From positions 95,022 through 159,021 of the forward strand of contig NZ_VHIV01000008.1 of assembly GCF_006494425.1 (NCBI RefSeq): a stretch of DNA of 64,000 nt, read 5' to 3'. Each line of letters starts with the position of its first letter. The stretch's first letter is position 1. Under the pieces are notes generated by a model. The model searched no databases, was not told the origin of the DNA, and saw nothing but the letters and a program-made list of their open reading frames with translations. Positions 24,933 to 35,433 of this stretch are shown piece after piece. The DNA is from Bacillus dicomae. Lineage in GTDB: Bacteria > Bacillota > Bacilli > Bacillales > Bacillaceae_G. The position numbers and the translations under genes are program-made.

Positions 24933-26057
24933 TTATTTTGGAACGACTCTTCTAATTCCTGCATAGTACTTTTGCCATCCCGCTGATGTAAATTGGTGAT
25001 AACCTATCCCTGCATTTTCAGAATCATACATTGTATTTGCATCAACATATATCCCTACATGACTTACATGATCTGGCCCGCCATATGTTCCTTTAAAGAA
25101 AACTAAATCACCCGGTTGTGCATCTTTCGGATCAACCTCTACAGTTGCATAGTATTGTTCTGATGCTGAACCATTTAAATTGACTCCTGCTGCTCTAAAT
25201 GCCCAAGATGTTAATCCACTACAATCAAACCCCTGTGCAGGAGTTTTACCGCCCCAAACATACGGGTTTCCGTTATATTTCAAAGCTTCCTCCATTATTT
25301 TCTTAAAAGTTTCTGATCCATTTACTGGTGCAGTCCCGTTATCAAAACTTAAATATTGTTTCACCATTTCTGCATAAAAAAAGTTACCGCCATTGATATA
25401 GCGATAACCACCATTGTAAGCAATTGCTACAGCTTGACTGTATCCAATTGTTGTTCCGTTTTTATTACCACCAGCAGGTGCAACAACCGTTAAAGAGTAA
25501 TAATCCGCAGTTTGTATAGAATGCGTTTTATTATTTGCTGCTAACCAATGTACATAATTACGACCAAAGTTATATGTTTGTACAATGGCTAACAAATCAT
25601 TAATTCCTAACATTTTTGCATCATCAAAAGCACCCTTTAAATGCATCACACCATAATAAATAGAATCTTTCGGGTTAGAAATTGTATTCATCGCCCAACC
25701 TTGTGATTCGGACGATTGCATAATATCAGGTAGCTTTTCAGAAATACCATTACTCTCTACCATAATAATTGCTAGCACATAGGGAACGAGTTCTGGTACA
25801 CCTTGCGCTGCACATTCCTGTTCCACCATCGCTTGCCACCTCATGACTTCAGGCGGTAAATTCTTCACCGTTGCAGTCCCACTTATACCGCCATTCGGTG
25901 TACCCGTAGAACTTTGCCCGCCAAAAATAGCCATGCTTACAATTAAGAGAAGGGTAATGGCTGCCGCAATTATCACTCCTGTAGAACCACCTAACAAACG
26001 AACAATCCATTTTATTCTTTTTACTTTCTTAAACGCTGTTTCTTGTGTAGCAGCCAT
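24933..26057 (-). CDS. VirB1-like bifunctional cell-wall hydrolase
   Basis: This 374-residue protein has a TM anchor (about 23-45), then a lysozyme-like transglycosylase domain (VPYVLAIIMVESNG with the catalytic Glu, residues ~85-220). A C-terminal NlpC/P60 endopeptidase domain follows (GFDCSGLTSWAFRAAG, with the Cys nucleophile, and DHVSHVGIYVD with the His). This is the CwlT/TcpG-type architecture used to open peptidoglycan for conjugation. The start at 26057 is chosen for AAAGGTGG upstream. A GTG at 26069 would overlap virB4. Confidence 0.92.
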   Translation of the reverse strand: MAATQETAFKKVKRIKWIVRLLGGSTGVIIAAAITLLLIVSMAIFGGQSSTGTPNGGISGTATVKNLPPEVMRWQAMVEQECAAQGVPELVPYVLAIIMVESNGISEKLPDIMQSSESQGWAMNTISNPKDSIYYGVMHLKGAFDDAKMLGINDLLAIVQTYNFGRNYVHWLAANNKTHSIQTADYYSLTVVAPAGGNKNGTTIGYSQAVAIAYNGGYRYINGGNFFYAEMVKQYLSFDNGTAPVNGSETFKKIMEEALKYNGNPYVWGGKTPAQGFDCSGLTSWAFRAAGVNLNGSASEQYYATVEVDPKDAQPGDLVFFKGTYGGPDHVSHVGIYVDANTMYDSENAGIGYHQFTSAGWQKYYAGIRRVVPK

Positions 26058-26058
26058 C

Positions 26059-27993
26059 TTACTGACCACCTTTAAAGCGTTCTAGTTGTTTCTCGTCAGG
26101 ATCAAACATCACGTTATATGTTTCAGTAGAACTTACCTGTACAATTGCTTCCCCTCGTTTTAACTCAGGTAAGATACGAAACTCAGACTCTGTTAAACTC
26201 TCACCTAAAACGCTTTTCAAAGTCTCTAAAACGGAGTTATCCATGTTCAAAAATATTTTATATTGAGTCAACTCAAAGATCGCTTTCATCGTAGACACAT
26301 CAACCGTACTTCCCGGCGGTGGTAACATTTCTTGTGGTGATTGTGTCGCAAAAAATATACCCGCAAAGAATTTTCGCATTTCACGTTCGAACTCTAGGAC
26401 ATAACGGTTAGCAAATTCATTTTGCGAATTAATAATGTTATGACACTCATCGAGGAAGACCATGAAATACTTAACGTCTTCTATTGATAAGTTTTTTTCT
26501 TCTCGTAAATACTTCATTTGACGACCATTTTTAAGCGCATGACTCCAAATTAATGTTAAGGCGGTAAACAACTGACAGTTAAAAACTGATTTATCGTATT
26601 TTGAAATGCCATCAATATCAAAGAAAACAATCTGTTCATTTTCAAAGTTTTTAAGTGTTGTATGACCGTTAAACATGTCACCGTACACCGTAATCATGTC
26701 CTCCACTTGCAATTTTATTGCTTCTAAATCACGGTGACGTTGTGGCGTTGCCCCTGCTTCTAGCTTCAACTCACTTAAATATTTATAAAAATCCTCTAAG
26801 ATTGGATAGTGATTAGGAGGGAATCCCGTTACTTTGTACGGGCGATCACTTCCCTTTCGAGGTACAAGCCCCCACTCAATATAGAAAGCATATAAGTGTT
26901 TACGAAACTCTTGTATCACCGTATCATCAAACTCTGTATTCAAGAATCGAATCATATTTGTGACTTTTGAAATGTGTTGAATAAACGAACCCTTTTCGTC
27001 TACTGCACCTGTATTAGTGATTTTCGTTGCGAATACTTCTAAAGGGTTAATCATTCCTGTTTCTACTTCTTCCGAGTCCTGAACCCCGCTTAAATCAATG
27101 ATTTTACCGCCTTGCTGCTGCACAACTGTATAATAATCTCTTGCCTTATCAAACCCACGTATGAAGCAATCCTTTGCGACTAATCCCTCTTCGAGCTGTT
27201 TAAGTAGTGTCGATTTACCAGCACCCATCTTACCAAAAATAAAACCACTAAATGATGTTCGAGTACCTGTAGAGAAAAATGGATCTAAAATAAATGCGCC
27301 ACCTGTTGAGGTTTGTCCTAAGTAAATCCCTCTTGGATCTTTTAAATCTTGATGATGAAAGGGAATACCGAAACCAATATTTTTTGAAGGTAATGGATAT
27401 CCACTTTTTACTCCCAAGTATTCTATTTGGTCGTCATAGCTTGCAAACAATGTTTGCCACTCTTCTTTTTGTTTAAAAACGTATACTTGCGCTTTATAGT
27501 TCTGCCCCGCAATTTCTTTCTTAATATCTCCGATTCGCTTCTCTAATTGTTCTAATACTGGATCGTAAATATAGATTCTTAGCTTCACGAGTTTTACAAT
27601 TTCGCCTTGCTGCGTAATAGAACGAGCGAAGTCAGTTAAATTTTGCAATTCCCAATGAGCATCATCACGATCTGTAGAACGACGTTCTGATGTCATACGG
27701 TCTTTTAATTCCGTGATAGAACGGTTAATATCTTTTACTACTTCTTCTTTATTTGCAGTCGCTACATCTACACTTGAAATCGTATCTTTATTGTTCATAA
27801 GTGCCGTTAGCCATAGCGGAGGAATGTCTTCAGCTAAAGAGTACACATGTAAACATGCGACATAGCAGTCACCTTGCGCTATGTACTTCTCATTAAATTT
27901 AATGCCACCTTGCGGTTGCACCCTCGAAATAAAATCTAAATCATATCCTTCAGTACGATATTTTTGTTGTTCTTTTTTTCCTAACTTCACCAT
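26059..27993 (-). CDS. VirB4-type ATPase (C-terminal motor part)
   Basis: This 644-residue protein has Walker A (FGKMGAGKSTLLKQL) and Walker B (YFMVFLDECHN) motifs and the conserved FATQSPQEML segment of VirB4/TraE ATPases. It powers channel assembly and substrate movement at the membrane. The N-terminal ~220 residues (RVQPQGGIKFNEKYIAQGDCY...) hold only part of the usual VirB4 N-domain. The rest appears to be encoded separately at 28010-28684. Confidence 0.92.
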   Translation of the reverse strand: MVKLGKKEQQKYRTEGYDLDFISRVQPQGGIKFNEKYIAQGDCYVACLHVYSLAEDIPPLWLTALMNNKDTISSVDVATANKEEVVKDINRSITELKDRMTSERRSTDRDDAHWELQNLTDFARSITQQGEIVKLVKLRIYIYDPVLEQLEKRIGDIKKEIAGQNYKAQVYVFKQKEEWQTLFASYDDQIEYLGVKSGYPLPSKNIGFGIPFHHQDLKDPRGIYLGQTSTGGAFILDPFFSTGTRTSFSGFIFGKMGAGKSTLLKQLEEGLVAKDCFIRGFDKARDYYTVVQQQGGKIIDLSGVQDSEEVETGMINPLEVFATKITNTGAVDEKGSFIQHISKVTNMIRFLNTEFDDTVIQEFRKHLYAFYIEWGLVPRKGSDRPYKVTGFPPNHYPILEDFYKYLSELKLEAGATPQRHRDLEAIKLQVEDMITVYGDMFNGHTTLKNFENEQIVFFDIDGISKYDKSVFNCQLFTALTLIWSHALKNGRQMKYLREEKNLSIEDVKYFMVFLDECHNIINSQNEFANRYVLEFEREMRKFFAGIFFATQSPQEMLPPPGSTVDVSTMKAIFELTQYKIFLNMDNSVLETLKSVLGESLTESEFRILPELKRGEAIVQVSSTETYNVMFDPDEKQLERFKGGQ

Positions 27994-28009
27994 TGTTTGT
28001 TTCCTCCTT

Positions 28010-28684
28010 TTACATTTCTGAATTCATGTTTTGCAACTTAAAGATCAGCTTCTCAACTTCTTTTGCTTTCATATTCTGCAAGTTAAATTGACGTCCACCA
28101 TAGCGCTTCATATCCTTCACATTTTTTATTAACTCTGTTTCGTTTTTTCCATACACGACAATAAAGAACGCCAATTCCTTTAAATTCTTTTCTACCCAAA
28201 GCACCCGATTTAAATTTTCAATCGCTAAACTATAGCGCTGATACCATAAGTGTTCTTCCTTCTTTTCAGACACTTCTTGACTCATTCTCCCTTGAAATCG
28301 TAGCGCCATGCGCTTCCAGTACACTTGTTGTTCTGTTGTTTCTGTAGAGTACGTAAGAGACAAAATCTTGAATGGCTCATGATACACACGACATAAACTC
28401 GTTAACTGATTCATAAATCGCTTTAAGTCATCTTGGTTCATAGAAAGTAAGTCTGTAGTTTTCACTTTTAAATACACCTGCAAATTATCCCTATGATCCA
28501 CTAGGATTCCTGTTTTTTGTTCCAAGCGTTTATACGGAGCAATATCAACAATTGATGCATCTGTATTTTTAAAAGAAGCAAAGATTGTTGAAATAAAACT
28601 TTGTTTCCTATTACTTTTCTCTGACTCAATTTGTCTCTTTCGGTTTACCTTTTTAGCTTCAGCTGTCGCAACTTTCATCTTCAT
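28010..28684 (-). CDS. Separate VirB4 N-terminal-domain-like protein
   Basis: This 224-residue protein lies 16 bp upstream of the VirB4 motor gene. It resembles the beginning of VirB4 proteins: basic start, then PYKRLEQKTGILVDHRDNLQVYLKV, CRVYHEPFKILSLTYSTET and a helical hand region. This suggests VirB4 is made in two chains, or that a dedicated partner protein binds it. No nucleotide-binding motif is present. Confidence 0.65.
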   Translation of the reverse strand: MKMKVATAEAKKVNRKRQIESEKSNRKQSFISTIFASFKNTDASIVDIAPYKRLEQKTGILVDHRDNLQVYLKVKTTDLLSMNQDDLKRFMNQLTSLCRVYHEPFKILSLTYSTETTEQQVYWKRMALRFQGRMSQEVSEKKEEHLWYQRYSLAIENLNRVLWVEKNLKELAFFIVVYGKNETELIKNVKDMKRYGGRQFNLQNMKAKEVEKLIFKLQNMNSEM

Positions 28685-28705
28685 CTTTCCTTTCGTGAGA
28701 TATAA

Positions 28706-28738
28706 AAAAGGAGAGCGCTATATCTGCACTCTCCTTTC
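28706..28738. terminator. Terminator-like hairpin
   Basis: AAAGGAGAG and CTCTCCTTT pair around a 13-base loop between the VirB3-like and VirB4-N genes. It would attenuate the operon rather than end it. Confidence 0.6.
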
Positions 28739-28742
28739 ATTC

Positions 28743-29057
28743 CTATTTCTTTTTTGTTTCGCTGCTGATGGTATTTACTTCGATTGGATGATAATTTTTA
28801 TTGTCCATCTTCAACATATCCAAAATCACAAATATATTTCTGTTTGTAGGGCTGTTATGAGGTTTAATACATAGGAACAACCCAAACGCCCCAAACAGCA
28901 CATAAAACATAATCCTTCCAAACCCGCCAACTGGAACTACCTTCGGCATATAACTTGCCAGAACTAACATTAAAGCTATGATCGCTCCATCTATGATATA
29001 GAAAAAGGCTAACTTAATTTCTTGTTTTGTATTTTTAGGATTACGCATCATTTCCAT
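28743..29057 (-). CDS. VirB3/PrgI-like membrane protein
   Basis: This 104-residue protein has two close TM segments (about 17-39 and 46-64) and a conserved-looking IKPHNSPTNRNIFVILDMLKMD segment. Two TM helices, a small size and a position directly before virB4 match VirB3/PrgI-type proteins and DUF5592-like families of Gram-positive T4SS. It probably docks to VirB4. Confidence 0.75.
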   Translation of the reverse strand: MEMMRNPKNTKQEIKLAFFYIIDGAIIALMLVLASYMPKVVPVGGFGRIMFYVLFGAFGLFLCIKPHNSPTNRNIFVILDMLKMDNKNYHPIEVNTISSETKKK

Positions 29058-29141
29058 ATTTAATCCCCCCTCACATAAATACCGTTTTATACTTTTATAT
29101 TTTATAAAAATATACTTTTATAAATTAGCTATATATCTAGT

Positions 29142-29345
29142 TTAGACATGTTCCTTCTTAGCTTTTTGACCCTCAACCTTATCAAAACCTCTGTCTAGAT
29201 ATTCCGCATTTGTTACTGTTATCCAGACAGGCTCTTTTTTCTTTCTTCTTTTTAGCAGTCTAAAAATCTGTTTAAAAAAAGTTGCAATCATGCTTAACAT
29301 AATCGCAACTCCTAACATCAAGATAGCAAATATCCAGTTATTCAT
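29142..29345 (-). CDS. Small one-TM protein
   Basis: This 67-residue protein has one N-terminal TM segment (about 3-24) and a basic cytoplasmic tail (RLLKRRKKKEPVWITVTNAEYL). It lies 1 bp from the 84-residue membrane gene and is part of the channel operon. Not recognised. Confidence 0.6.
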   Translation of the reverse strand: MNNWIFAILMLGVAIMLSMIATFFKQIFRLLKRRKKKEPVWITVTNAEYLDRGFDKVEGQKAKKEHV

Positions 29346-29346
29346 T

Positions 29347-29601
29347 TTAATATCCCTGCTGTTTCTTCTCTATTTTTCTTGCTAACTTGTTGTTCGAGTA
29401 CAGATGAAGAGAAAGATAAGTTAGAAAGGCAAAAGTAACAATGTAATGATATAAGTGACCTAATTCAAAACTTATTTGAAAAACCAGTATGGCAACGGCA
29501 ACAATAAACCCCGCTACCGTCATTAAAATGCTGGCCTGTAATTCTTGTTGCTTCATTTCAAAGTAAATTCTTCTTCGATTCGCAATATCAATTACTTTCA
29601 T
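29347..29601 (-). CDS. Small two-TM protein
   Basis: This 84-residue protein has two TM segments (about 22-44 and 49-66) and basic ends. It lies between the VirB6-like gene and the one-TM gene. Probably a small structural part of the mating channel. Not recognised. Confidence 0.6.
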   Translation of the reverse strand: MKVIDIANRRRIYFEMKQQELQASILMTVAGFIVAVAILVFQISFELGHLYHYIVTFAFLTYLSLHLYSNNKLARKIEKKQQGY

Positions 29602-29618
29602 GCTTATCCCTCCTACTC

Positions 29619-32600
29619 TTATCTTCTACGTAATTGATCTGTTCGATTTTGTTTACTTCCTCTTTGTCTTAATCCCGATTTTGTTCTTTCAACTACATTA
29701 CCTTGTACATTTACATCCCTTTGTACTGTTGTTGAGCCTGCTCTTACAGTATGATTTACTGCTTCACTCCCTCTTACATTGTTCTGCACATTCACATCAC
29801 GCTGCACTGTTGTTGAGCCTGCTCTTACGGTATGTTCTACCGCTTCGCTTCCTCTTACATTGTTTTGTACATTTACATCCCTTTGTACTGTTGCTGAACC
29901 TGCTCTTACACTACTTTCTACTGCTTCGCTTCCTCTTACATTGTTTTGCACATTTACATCTCGCTGTACTGTTGTTGAACCTGCTCTTACATTGCTATCT
30001 ACCGCTTCGCTTCCTCTTACATTGTTTTGCACATTTACATCTCGCTGTACTGTTGTTGAACCTGCTCTTACATTGCTATCTACCGCTTCGCTTCCTCTTA
30101 TATTATTTTGTACATTTACGTCTCTCTGTATCGTTGCTACACCTGCTTTTGCATCACTATTGATTGTTCCTGTCCCACCTGTACTTCTTAATGTATCTTG
30201 AACGTTCACTTCACGCTGTACTGTTTGTGACTCTGATTTCATATTTCCTTGCGATGCTTCAGTACCTCCCGTATTTCTTAATTTATTTTGTATTTCAATT
30301 TCTCTTTCCGCTGTTTGTCTTTCGCCTTTTACATTGCCTTGCTGCCCTTCAGTACTTCCTGTATTTCTTAGTTTGTTTTGTAATTCGATTTCTCTCTCTG
30401 CTGTTTGTCTTTCGCCTTTTACATTGCCTTGCTGCGCTTCAGCACTTCCTGTATTTCTTAATTTGTTTTGTAATTCGATTTCTCTCTCTGCCGTTTGCCT
30501 TTCTCCTTTCATATTGCCTTGTTGCGCTTCTTCTCTCCCCGTATTTCTTAGTTTGTTTTGTAATTCGATTTCTCTCTCTGCCGTTTGTCTTTCTCCTTTC
30601 ACATTGCTTTGCTGTCCTTCTTCTCTTCCCGTATTTCTTAGTTTGTTTTGTAATTCGATTTCTCTCTCTGCCGTTTGTCTTTCTCCTTTCACATTGCTTT
30701 GCTGTCCTTCTTCTCTTCCTGTATTTCTTAGTTTGTTTTGTAATTCAATTTCTCTCTCTGCTGTTTGTCTTTCTCCTTTCACATTGCCTTGCTGCGCTTC
30801 AGCACTTCCTGTATTTCTTAGTTTGTTTTGTAGCTCAATTTCTCGCTCTGCTGTTTGTCTTTCGCTTTTCACATTGCCCTGCTGCGGTTCATTTGAAATA
30901 GAAGCCGCATTCGGACGATTAGCGATTTTAGGGCTGTTAGATGGCTCTATACCAGCATTTGCGTTATTTTGAATCCCTTTACCTATTGCGTTTAATGTTT
31001 GACGATTAGCGTTTTCTTGTGCCTTTTCTTTACCTTCAGCCTGACCGCCCTTAAATTCAGATACAGTCCCTTTCACACTGTCTGATACACCTTTTGCAAC
31101 GCCTGATACTTTTTCTTTTCCTTTATCAACTGCGCCACCAACAGTCTCAGCCACTTTATTTCCTGCATCACTCATCATACCGCCAACACCACGATTCGCA
31201 GCATAACTCATGGCAGCACCCGTATTTCTAGCAAATTTCTTCGCTTGCATACCGCCGCCTTTAGCAGTATTCTTTTGTTCTCCTTGTAAATCGGCACCCT
31301 CATGATTCGAATCCATTTCAGAGCGTTTGGGCGTGTCTTCACGTGTTTGTCCACTTCCACCACTCATTAAGTTCTTCGCACCGCTAAACATACGACCAGC
31401 GCCCTTTATAGCTCCTTTCGCTGCCATAGCTCCGCCAACCATTCCCATTAAGTGATTCTTTCCTTCTTTTAACCCAACATCAACACCAAAATATTTTAAG
31501 ATAGATTCTGATCCTTTAATCAATGCGACAGTTAAACAAACCATTGCTACGATATATAAAAATGCATTGATGTTTTTTTCTGCTAAATAATTAACGATAA
31601 TCGTATAGACTCGTAAATTTAAACCCGTAAAAGCAAATACCAAGAATCCTTTAAAGATATCTTGCATGACCATTTTTGTTTTTTCGCCTGTTTCAATATC
31701 TGTAACAAATACAATCGGGGCAATTACTTTCTTCATAGCAATTTCAAAGATTGTCATTACAAATACAAAAACAGTAAATAAATAGGCAACTCCTAAAGCT
31801 AATAACCCCCAAAATATCGTACCGAAATTCATTGGGTATCGAACATAGCCCCCTGGAAATTGTGATTTGAACGGATTAAACGTACTATTCTTTATTTCTT
31901 CTATTGCTTCTTTATCTCCATCATTTGTAATTTTATAAGTTAAGAATTGAGTTTCTTCAGGAACACCCTCTTGTTTACTCAATTTTTCAATAGTCTCTGG
32001 TATTACTATATCCCCCAAATGTGCTTTTAAGAAAACATCCTTACCCATTCCATTTTTCGGTTTATCACCTGTAGCTGAAATTGCTGGTTCATTGTCCTTT
32101 TTATTTTGTATTGGATCAAACCCTGTTTTACTTAAATACATTAAATCAGCTGTATTATGTTTGACCAAATCCCAAGCTAAACCCTCTTTGGTTTTACTAG
32201 TATTTGTTGTTTCAGAAAAGAAATCAGTGGACATTTTTTGCATATCTGCCATCAATTCATTTAATCCACCTAGTAAGCCAATCATTACTATGATGTTAAT
32301 ACCTACCGATTTAAAACGTGGTGGCTTATGCTGAATGATTGTTCTAATACCTAGCCATACAACAACCAATACGAATAAGGCGTAGAATAAACCCTTTATG
32401 ATAGATGAAGCAAAGTCATTTAATCCTGCATCCTTTAAAATATCAAAAAAGGAGAAAGTATCAGGTATTAAACCTTCTAACGCTGATACAATATAAAGTA
32501 ATGTCTGTATAATCCATCCTTGAATTGATTGCCAAATAGACCCTAAAAAATCGGCATATTGTATCCAATCATTCTTTAAAAAAGCTATTGCTTTCTCTGT

Positions 32601-32777
32601 ATCTACATCTTTAAGGTCAAGAAATTTATACCAATCAAAAGCATATGCAATTGATGTAAATGTAAAACTTACAAATAGTGTTATAACTGCTATAAATCCT
32701 ATAACAAAAGCTTTCTTATTTTGAAAAAACCATTTTTTTATTTTCATAGTAGCCATTACCTTTCTGCTTGATTTCAA
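29619..32777 (-). CDS. VirB6/TrbL-like channel protein with long repeat tail
   Basis: This protein has up to 1052 residues. The N-terminal ~470 form a polytopic membrane domain with a signal-like start and about seven TM helices, as in VirB6/TrbL proteins. Residues ~470-620 are Gly/Lys-rich linker. The tail holds eight ~30-residue units of the pattern [19 protein letters not shown], then six ~27-residue units of the pattern [17 protein letters not shown]. The DNA repeats have 90-bp and 81-bp periods. The start is uncertain: TTG at 32777, or ATG at 32756 or 32747. The long antisense open frames across the repeats are by-products. Confidence 0.82.
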   Translation of the reverse strand: MKSSRKVMATMKIKKWFFQNKKAFVIGFIAVITLFVSFTFTSIAYAFDWYKFLDLKDVDTEKAIAFLKNDWIQYADFLGSIWQSIQGWIIQTLLYIVSALEGLIPDTFSFFDILKDAGLNDFASSIIKGLFYALFVLVVVWLGIRTIIQHKPPRFKSVGINIIVMIGLLGGLNELMADMQKMSTDFFSETTNTSKTKEGLAWDLVKHNTADLMYLSKTGFDPIQNKKDNEPAISATGDKPKNGMGKDVFLKAHLGDIVIPETIEKLSKQEGVPEETQFLTYKITNDGDKEAIEEIKNSTFNPFKSQFPGGYVRYPMNFGTIFWGLLALGVAYLFTVFVFVMTIFEIAMKKVIAPIVFVTDIETGEKTKMVMQDIFKGFLVFAFTGLNLRVYTIIVNYLAEKNINAFLYIVAMVCLTVALIKGSESILKYFGVDVGLKEGKNHLMGMVGGAMAAKGAIKGAGRMFSGAKNLMSGGSGQTREDTPKRSEMDSNHEGADLQGEQKNTAKGGGMQAKKFARNTGAAMSYAANRGVGGMMSDAGNKVAETVGGAVDKGKEKVSGVAKGVSDSVKGTVSEFKGGQAEGKEKAQENANRQTLNAIGKGIQNNANAGIEPSNSPKIANRPNAASISNEPQQGNVKSERQTAEREIELQNKLRNTGSAEAQQGNVKGERQTAEREIELQNKLRNTGREEGQQSNVKGERQTAEREIELQNKLRNTGREEGQQSNVKGERQTAEREIELQNKLRNTGREEAQQGNMKGERQTAEREIELQNKLRNTGSAEAQQGNVKGERQTAEREIELQNKLRNTGSTEGQQGNVKGERQTAEREIEIQNKLRNTGGTEASQGNMKSESQTVQREVNVQDTLRSTGGTGTINSDAKAGVATIQRDVNVQNNIRGSEAVDSNVRAGSTTVQRDVNVQNNVRGSEAVDSNVRAGSTTVQRDVNVQNNVRGSEAVESSVRAGSATVQRDVNVQNNVRGSEAVEHTVRAGSTTVQRDVNVQNNVRGSEAVNHTVRAGSTTVQRDVNVQGNVVERTKSGLRQRGSKQNRTDQLRRR
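29700..30880. repeat. Coding tandem repeats, 81-bp and 90-bp units
   Basis: About six 81-bp units (about 29700-30180) and eight 90-bp units (about 30190-30880) encode the C-terminal tail of the VirB6-like protein. Neighbouring units are almost identical, which suggests recent expansion by slippage or unequal crossing-over. Confidence 0.9.
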
Positions 32778-32782
32778 ATCAA

Positions 32783-35407
32783 TTACTCTACCAACATGTC
32801 CAATAATTCTTCTAAATACCTCTTTATTTCATCGTTTGAAGAATGTTCTCTTAAAAACTTTACTTCTTCCGTCTTAGGCTTGATGGTATACTTTGCGTAA
32901 TCTAATAACATTTGTACAAGTCGTTTTTGAATATCCTCTGAATCGTTTCTATTCCTTTTCTCTTTCACAAGAATAATGAGTGATTTTATAACTCCATCAA
33001 TGTCGATTTTCTCTTTTTTTATAACTGGATTAGCTTGCTGCTTCTTGATATATTCACTTTTGGCAACTGGATTTACGATAAAATCCAAGAAATTCAAATA
33101 TAAATCTGTTAAATCTAATCCTGTATGCAGCGATGGTATATCAATCTCATTTAAATCTTTGGATGTATCAAAATCTTTCCCTAAGAACTGCCAACGATAC
33201 GGCATGCTTGTTTCTCTTGTATTTAAAATCGGATACGCTCTGACTTTCTTTCTTTTCAAGTCTTGTCTATGTAATGCACGAAGCAACAATGTTTCTCCTT
33301 CAATAAATTGCGCCAAGCGTTCAGGAGAAATAATGCGCTGCTGATCTGCATTCTTTGTTATCTTGTTATCTGTTTCTAGGTGACTTTCGTTTGAAGATTT
33401 ACCAATAACCGTTTTATGCCCTGCTCGATGTGATATTTCTTCAATTGTGTCTTTATTGGTAGACATAATATAAATATGGTTTTGGCAGTTATCTTTAATT
33501 TCTGTCGCTTCTTTGTCATACAGTTTTTCAATTTGCGAATAGGACTGAAGCACCAAATTAAACAACATATTTCGTCCGGCACAAACTGTTAATACCCCGC
33601 CCATATCATCAATCGGTGGCATATTACCAAACTCATCTAGTAAGAAATGGACACGCCTGTAGCACTTTTTCCCCTTCGTATCATTACAATTCATAGATAG
33701 CTCTGTATACAGCTGCTTAACAAAAATACTTGCTAGTGCGTGATTAGACTTATCAAAATCGGGGACAATCATAAACACGGCTGTAGGCTTATCCGAATAC
33801 GATAACTTTGCTTTTGGTTGTAAAGGAAACGTATTCGCCTTTAAAATCAATTTGACTTGACGCTGATACTCAGGTTTATGTTCGCACCCCTCTTTCTTTT
33901 GATAGACAACCCTTCCTTTTTCATCTAGCAGTTTTTCAAACTGTAAGCTATACAATAATCTGTACTTCTTGTTTGGATTCTCTTCATCTTGATAACGAAT
34001 TAATAATAAATCCCCATCCTCTAAGGATTCATCAAAGTTTATGTTGCACATACCTAGAGCTTTCACCTTAATTTGATAGCTTCCAACCTCCGTTTTTTCT
34101 TGATTATTCTTATGAAATGATACTGTTACCCGTTTATTTAAGAATCGTTCATCCAATTGGAAAAATAGGTTTTTAGGAAAACCGACCTGTTTTAAATCCA
34201 AACTTGATTTTGATGTCATTTTCGCAAACATTTTATCCGCAAAAGTTTGTAATCCTTGATTGGCTGTTGCTAGGATAGACCCCTTTGCTTTTTCACCCGC
34301 AAAGCTAGTTGATCCATACTGCATTTTTGCGACATTTCCTTGCGGTAAGCTCTTAAAGTATTCATCTAATACGCTTTTTTCAATAAAATCATTTGGATCT
34401 TCTTTGTAATAAAACGTTCCTAATTCATTTAGCATTTGAGATACGTTGTGCATAGTGACTTTTTCAATACAATTATTTTTCACACAATAGTCCACGATGG
34501 CGAGAATAATACCGTTAATCGCATTCTGTGCTGAAGTATTAAAGAATGCATTATCACCAGCATTCGGATTGTTATAAAGGGAGAATGTTAACGTATTGGC
34601 TCGTTTAGCCGCTTCTTGGTCATCGCCATTCACCCATGCATCAATGACTAACTGCAACGGGTTATACGACATTCCTTGTAATGGATCTAAGATATTTAAA
34701 ACTTGAACATCATACCCTCGTTTTTCTAATGTCTCTTTAGATGCACTGTATAACTCCCCTTTTGGATCGTTTACAACCATACTTGATTGATTTTTTGCTC
34801 TACTCAAATTATCAATCATTGGTACGACAATCGTTTCCCCTTTACCTGAACGAGAAACCCCTAGTATTGCTGTATTTACGGTGTCTGTATCAACATAATA
34901 TTTGTCCTTATAATGTGATACAGGGACACCACCATACCCTTCAAACGTGTCTGTCTTTTCGGGAATTTCTCTATACTGTTCTTGAATTTCTTCAATTGTA
35001 GTAAAACGGCTATCCCCCTTTTGACCATAAGCTACATTTTCGTCACTTCGATAATTAACCTTTGAATACACCAAAAAACCCATCACCGTAGAAGCTAATA
35101 AGCTAAACAAGTACATATTTGCGGGCAGAACAGGAAGAAATACATTTTTGATTGATATGCTTTTCTCCCAATCAGCACCGAACACATCAAATATAGTTGG
35201 CTTCTCAACCGTTTTCGCTAATTCATTCACAATGGATTGGTACGTCCCTGCTACAAAATTTAATCCACCTAAAGGAAAAAGCACCGCAAGTGAAGAAATT
35301 GCGAGTGCTTTTTTGTTTATCTTATTCTTTTCTTGTGGCAGGTCTTCCCCATCAATTTTGTAATTATGATGAAGGTACTTATTCCGCTTGAATTTTAATA
35401 GTGCCAT
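32783..35407 (-). CDS. VirD4-type coupling protein (T4CP)
   Basis: This 874-residue protein has two N-terminal TM segments (about 31-52 and 86-110) and a Walker A in [17 protein letters not shown]. Walker B is [14 protein letters not shown], followed by the conserved [20 protein letters not shown] segment of the VirD4/TraG family. It links the relaxosome to the channel and pumps DNA and protein substrates. The length is somewhat greater than usual because of a C-terminal helical extension after ~790. The ribosome site GGAGGAAATGCGAAC precedes the ATG. Confidence 0.93.
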   Translation of the reverse strand: MALLKFKRNKYLHHNYKIDGEDLPQEKNKINKKALAISSLAVLFPLGGLNFVAGTYQSIVNELAKTVEKPTIFDVFGADWEKSISIKNVFLPVLPANMYLFSLLASTVMGFLVYSKVNYRSDENVAYGQKGDSRFTTIEEIQEQYREIPEKTDTFEGYGGVPVSHYKDKYYVDTDTVNTAILGVSRSGKGETIVVPMIDNLSRAKNQSSMVVNDPKGELYSASKETLEKRGYDVQVLNILDPLQGMSYNPLQLVIDAWVNGDDQEAAKRANTLTFSLYNNPNAGDNAFFNTSAQNAINGIILAIVDYCVKNNCIEKVTMHNVSQMLNELGTFYYKEDPNDFIEKSVLDEYFKSLPQGNVAKMQYGSTSFAGEKAKGSILATANQGLQTFADKMFAKMTSKSSLDLKQVGFPKNLFFQLDERFLNKRVTVSFHKNNQEKTEVGSYQIKVKALGMCNINFDESLEDGDLLLIRYQDEENPNKKYRLLYSLQFEKLLDEKGRVVYQKKEGCEHKPEYQRQVKLILKANTFPLQPKAKLSYSDKPTAVFMIVPDFDKSNHALASIFVKQLYTELSMNCNDTKGKKCYRRVHFLLDEFGNMPPIDDMGGVLTVCAGRNMLFNLVLQSYSQIEKLYDKEATEIKDNCQNHIYIMSTNKDTIEEISHRAGHKTVIGKSSNESHLETDNKITKNADQQRIISPERLAQFIEGETLLLRALHRQDLKRKKVRAYPILNTRETSMPYRWQFLGKDFDTSKDLNEIDIPSLHTGLDLTDLYLNFLDFIVNPVAKSEYIKKQQANPVIKKEKIDIDGVIKSLIILVKEKRNRNDSEDIQKRLVQMLLDYAKYTIKPKTEEVKFLREHSSNDEIKRYLEELLDMLVE

Positions 35408-35433
35408 GTTCGCATTTCCTCCTTACTAACTAC

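Noticed and set aside
29600-30972. Long plus-strand open frames of 140-245 codons rich in Leu, Phe and Cys
   Set aside because: They lie antisense to the repeat tail of the VirB6-like gene. Their repetition simply mirrors the 81/90-bp coding repeats, and they have no ribosome sites.
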